A DNA stretch of 6,716 nt from an uncultured bacterium (lineage in GTDB: Bacteria; Bacteroidota; Bacteroidia; Bacteroidales; Marinifilaceae): assembly GCA_905215395.1 (NCBI GenBank), contig CAJMQA010000191.1:1-6716 (forward strand). Direction: 5' to 3'. The notes under the pieces were generated by a model that worked only from the letters and a program-made list of their open reading frames with translations, was not told the DNA's origin and made no database searches. The position numbers and the translations under genes are program-made. Every line of letters starts with the position of its first letter. Position 1 is the stretch's first letter. Positions 6,443-6,716 of the stretch are shown piece after piece.

Positions 6443-6716
6443 ATGAGAATTAAATATTTACTGATAGGAATCTTATTTTTGTCCGCCTGTAACGGACGTT
6501 TGGATGATATGCACCCTCACAATATGGCGGAGGCAGATAGTTATCTGAGTAGTTTTAATAATATTGTAAATGCCACATCGGGATTATACGGGCAATTTCA
6601 GAGCGCTGCCGGCGGATATACGGAAGTTTCCCTGTACCATGTGGCTTACCATGCTTTAGGTGAATTCAGGGCTAATAATGTAATTTTCAGTGAGGCTTTT
6701 CAGTCTTGGTCGACAG
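6443..6716 (+). CDS. SusD-like outer-membrane lipoprotein, N-terminal part (3' truncated)
   Basis: Start of a surface lipoprotein that would cap the SusC barrel and capture ligand. The right edge cuts the gene after 91 codons; SusD proteins usually have 450-650 residues. The start is MRIKYLLIGILFLSACNGRL: two basic residues, a short hydrophobic core and a lipobox LSAC with Cys16 as the lipidated residue after signal peptidase II cleavage. LDD follows, and acidic residues after the cysteine fit surface export of Bacteroidota lipoproteins. Residues 29-53 (AEADSYLSSFNNIVNATSGL, then YGQFQ) match the usual first helix of SusD, where a block of the type 'tal NGaY' occurs. The ATG lies 16 bases after the susC stop, so the two genes are surely co-transcribed. 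The SusD call rests mainly on position, lipobox and this short segment; the ligand-binding part is not visible. Confidence 0.82.
   Translation, partial: MRIKYLLIGILFLSACNGRLDDMHPHNMAEADSYLSSFNNIVNATSGLYGQFQSAAGGYTEVSLYHVAYHALGEFRANNVIFSEAFQSWST

Noticed and set aside
6427..6453. ATG directly after the susC stop, giving an eight-codon frame
   Set aside because: It stops after eight codons and overlaps the susD-like start at 6443, which has a clear lipoprotein signal peptide. It may at most affect re-initiation.
1..6716. CRISPR arrays, tRNA or rRNA genes, insertion sequences, phage or integration sites
   Set aside because: I saw no regularly spaced repeats, no transposase or integrase motifs, and no tRNA-like cloverleaf. 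The window is almost fully covered by five coding genes.

Overview
This window looks like chromosomal DNA from a member of the Bacteroidota, most likely a gut-type Bacteroidales. Three things point there: a SusC/SusD outer-membrane pair, a FecR-type anti-sigma factor with the C-terminal domain typical of this phylum, and a perfect TAnnTTTG promoter element in front of the sigma-factor gene. The genus cannot be fixed from the sequence. All genes lie on the plus strand and are closely packed; no gene-free stretch exceeds about 115 bases.

Bases 1-954 hold the C-terminal three quarters of a major facilitator superfamily exporter of the macrolide/multidrug-efflux type, cut by the left edge. After a weak hairpin and a promoter-like element comes an ECF sigma factor (1052-1600). 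A 113-base T-rich spacer follows, then a FecR-family membrane anti-sigma factor (1714-2898). A 93-base spacer contains a perfect 12-bp hairpin and a second, bistable one. Then come a 1144-residue SusC-type TonB-dependent receptor with an N-terminal STN signalling domain (2992-6426) and, 16 bases later, the start of a SusD-like surface lipoprotein (6443 to the right edge). That last gene was found by reading the sequence directly.

The four genes from 1052 onward form a recognisable trans-envelope signalling and import unit. SusC and SusD bind and import a ligand. The STN domain of SusC reports ligand occupancy to the periplasmic part of FecR. FecR then releases the ECF sigma factor, which is expected to drive the susC/susD operon. 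The STN domain and the C-terminal domain of FecR can be aligned without gaps over 68 residues, suggesting the two interacting partners share a fold. No glycoside hydrolase, peptidase or other enzyme is visible, so the ligand cannot be named. The MFS exporter is probably a separate transcription unit.

The architecture is a known one. I do not see an undescribed system. The points most worth a second look are the STN-like pairing, a possible self-cleavage site in FecR, and the two RNA hairpins between fecR and susC.
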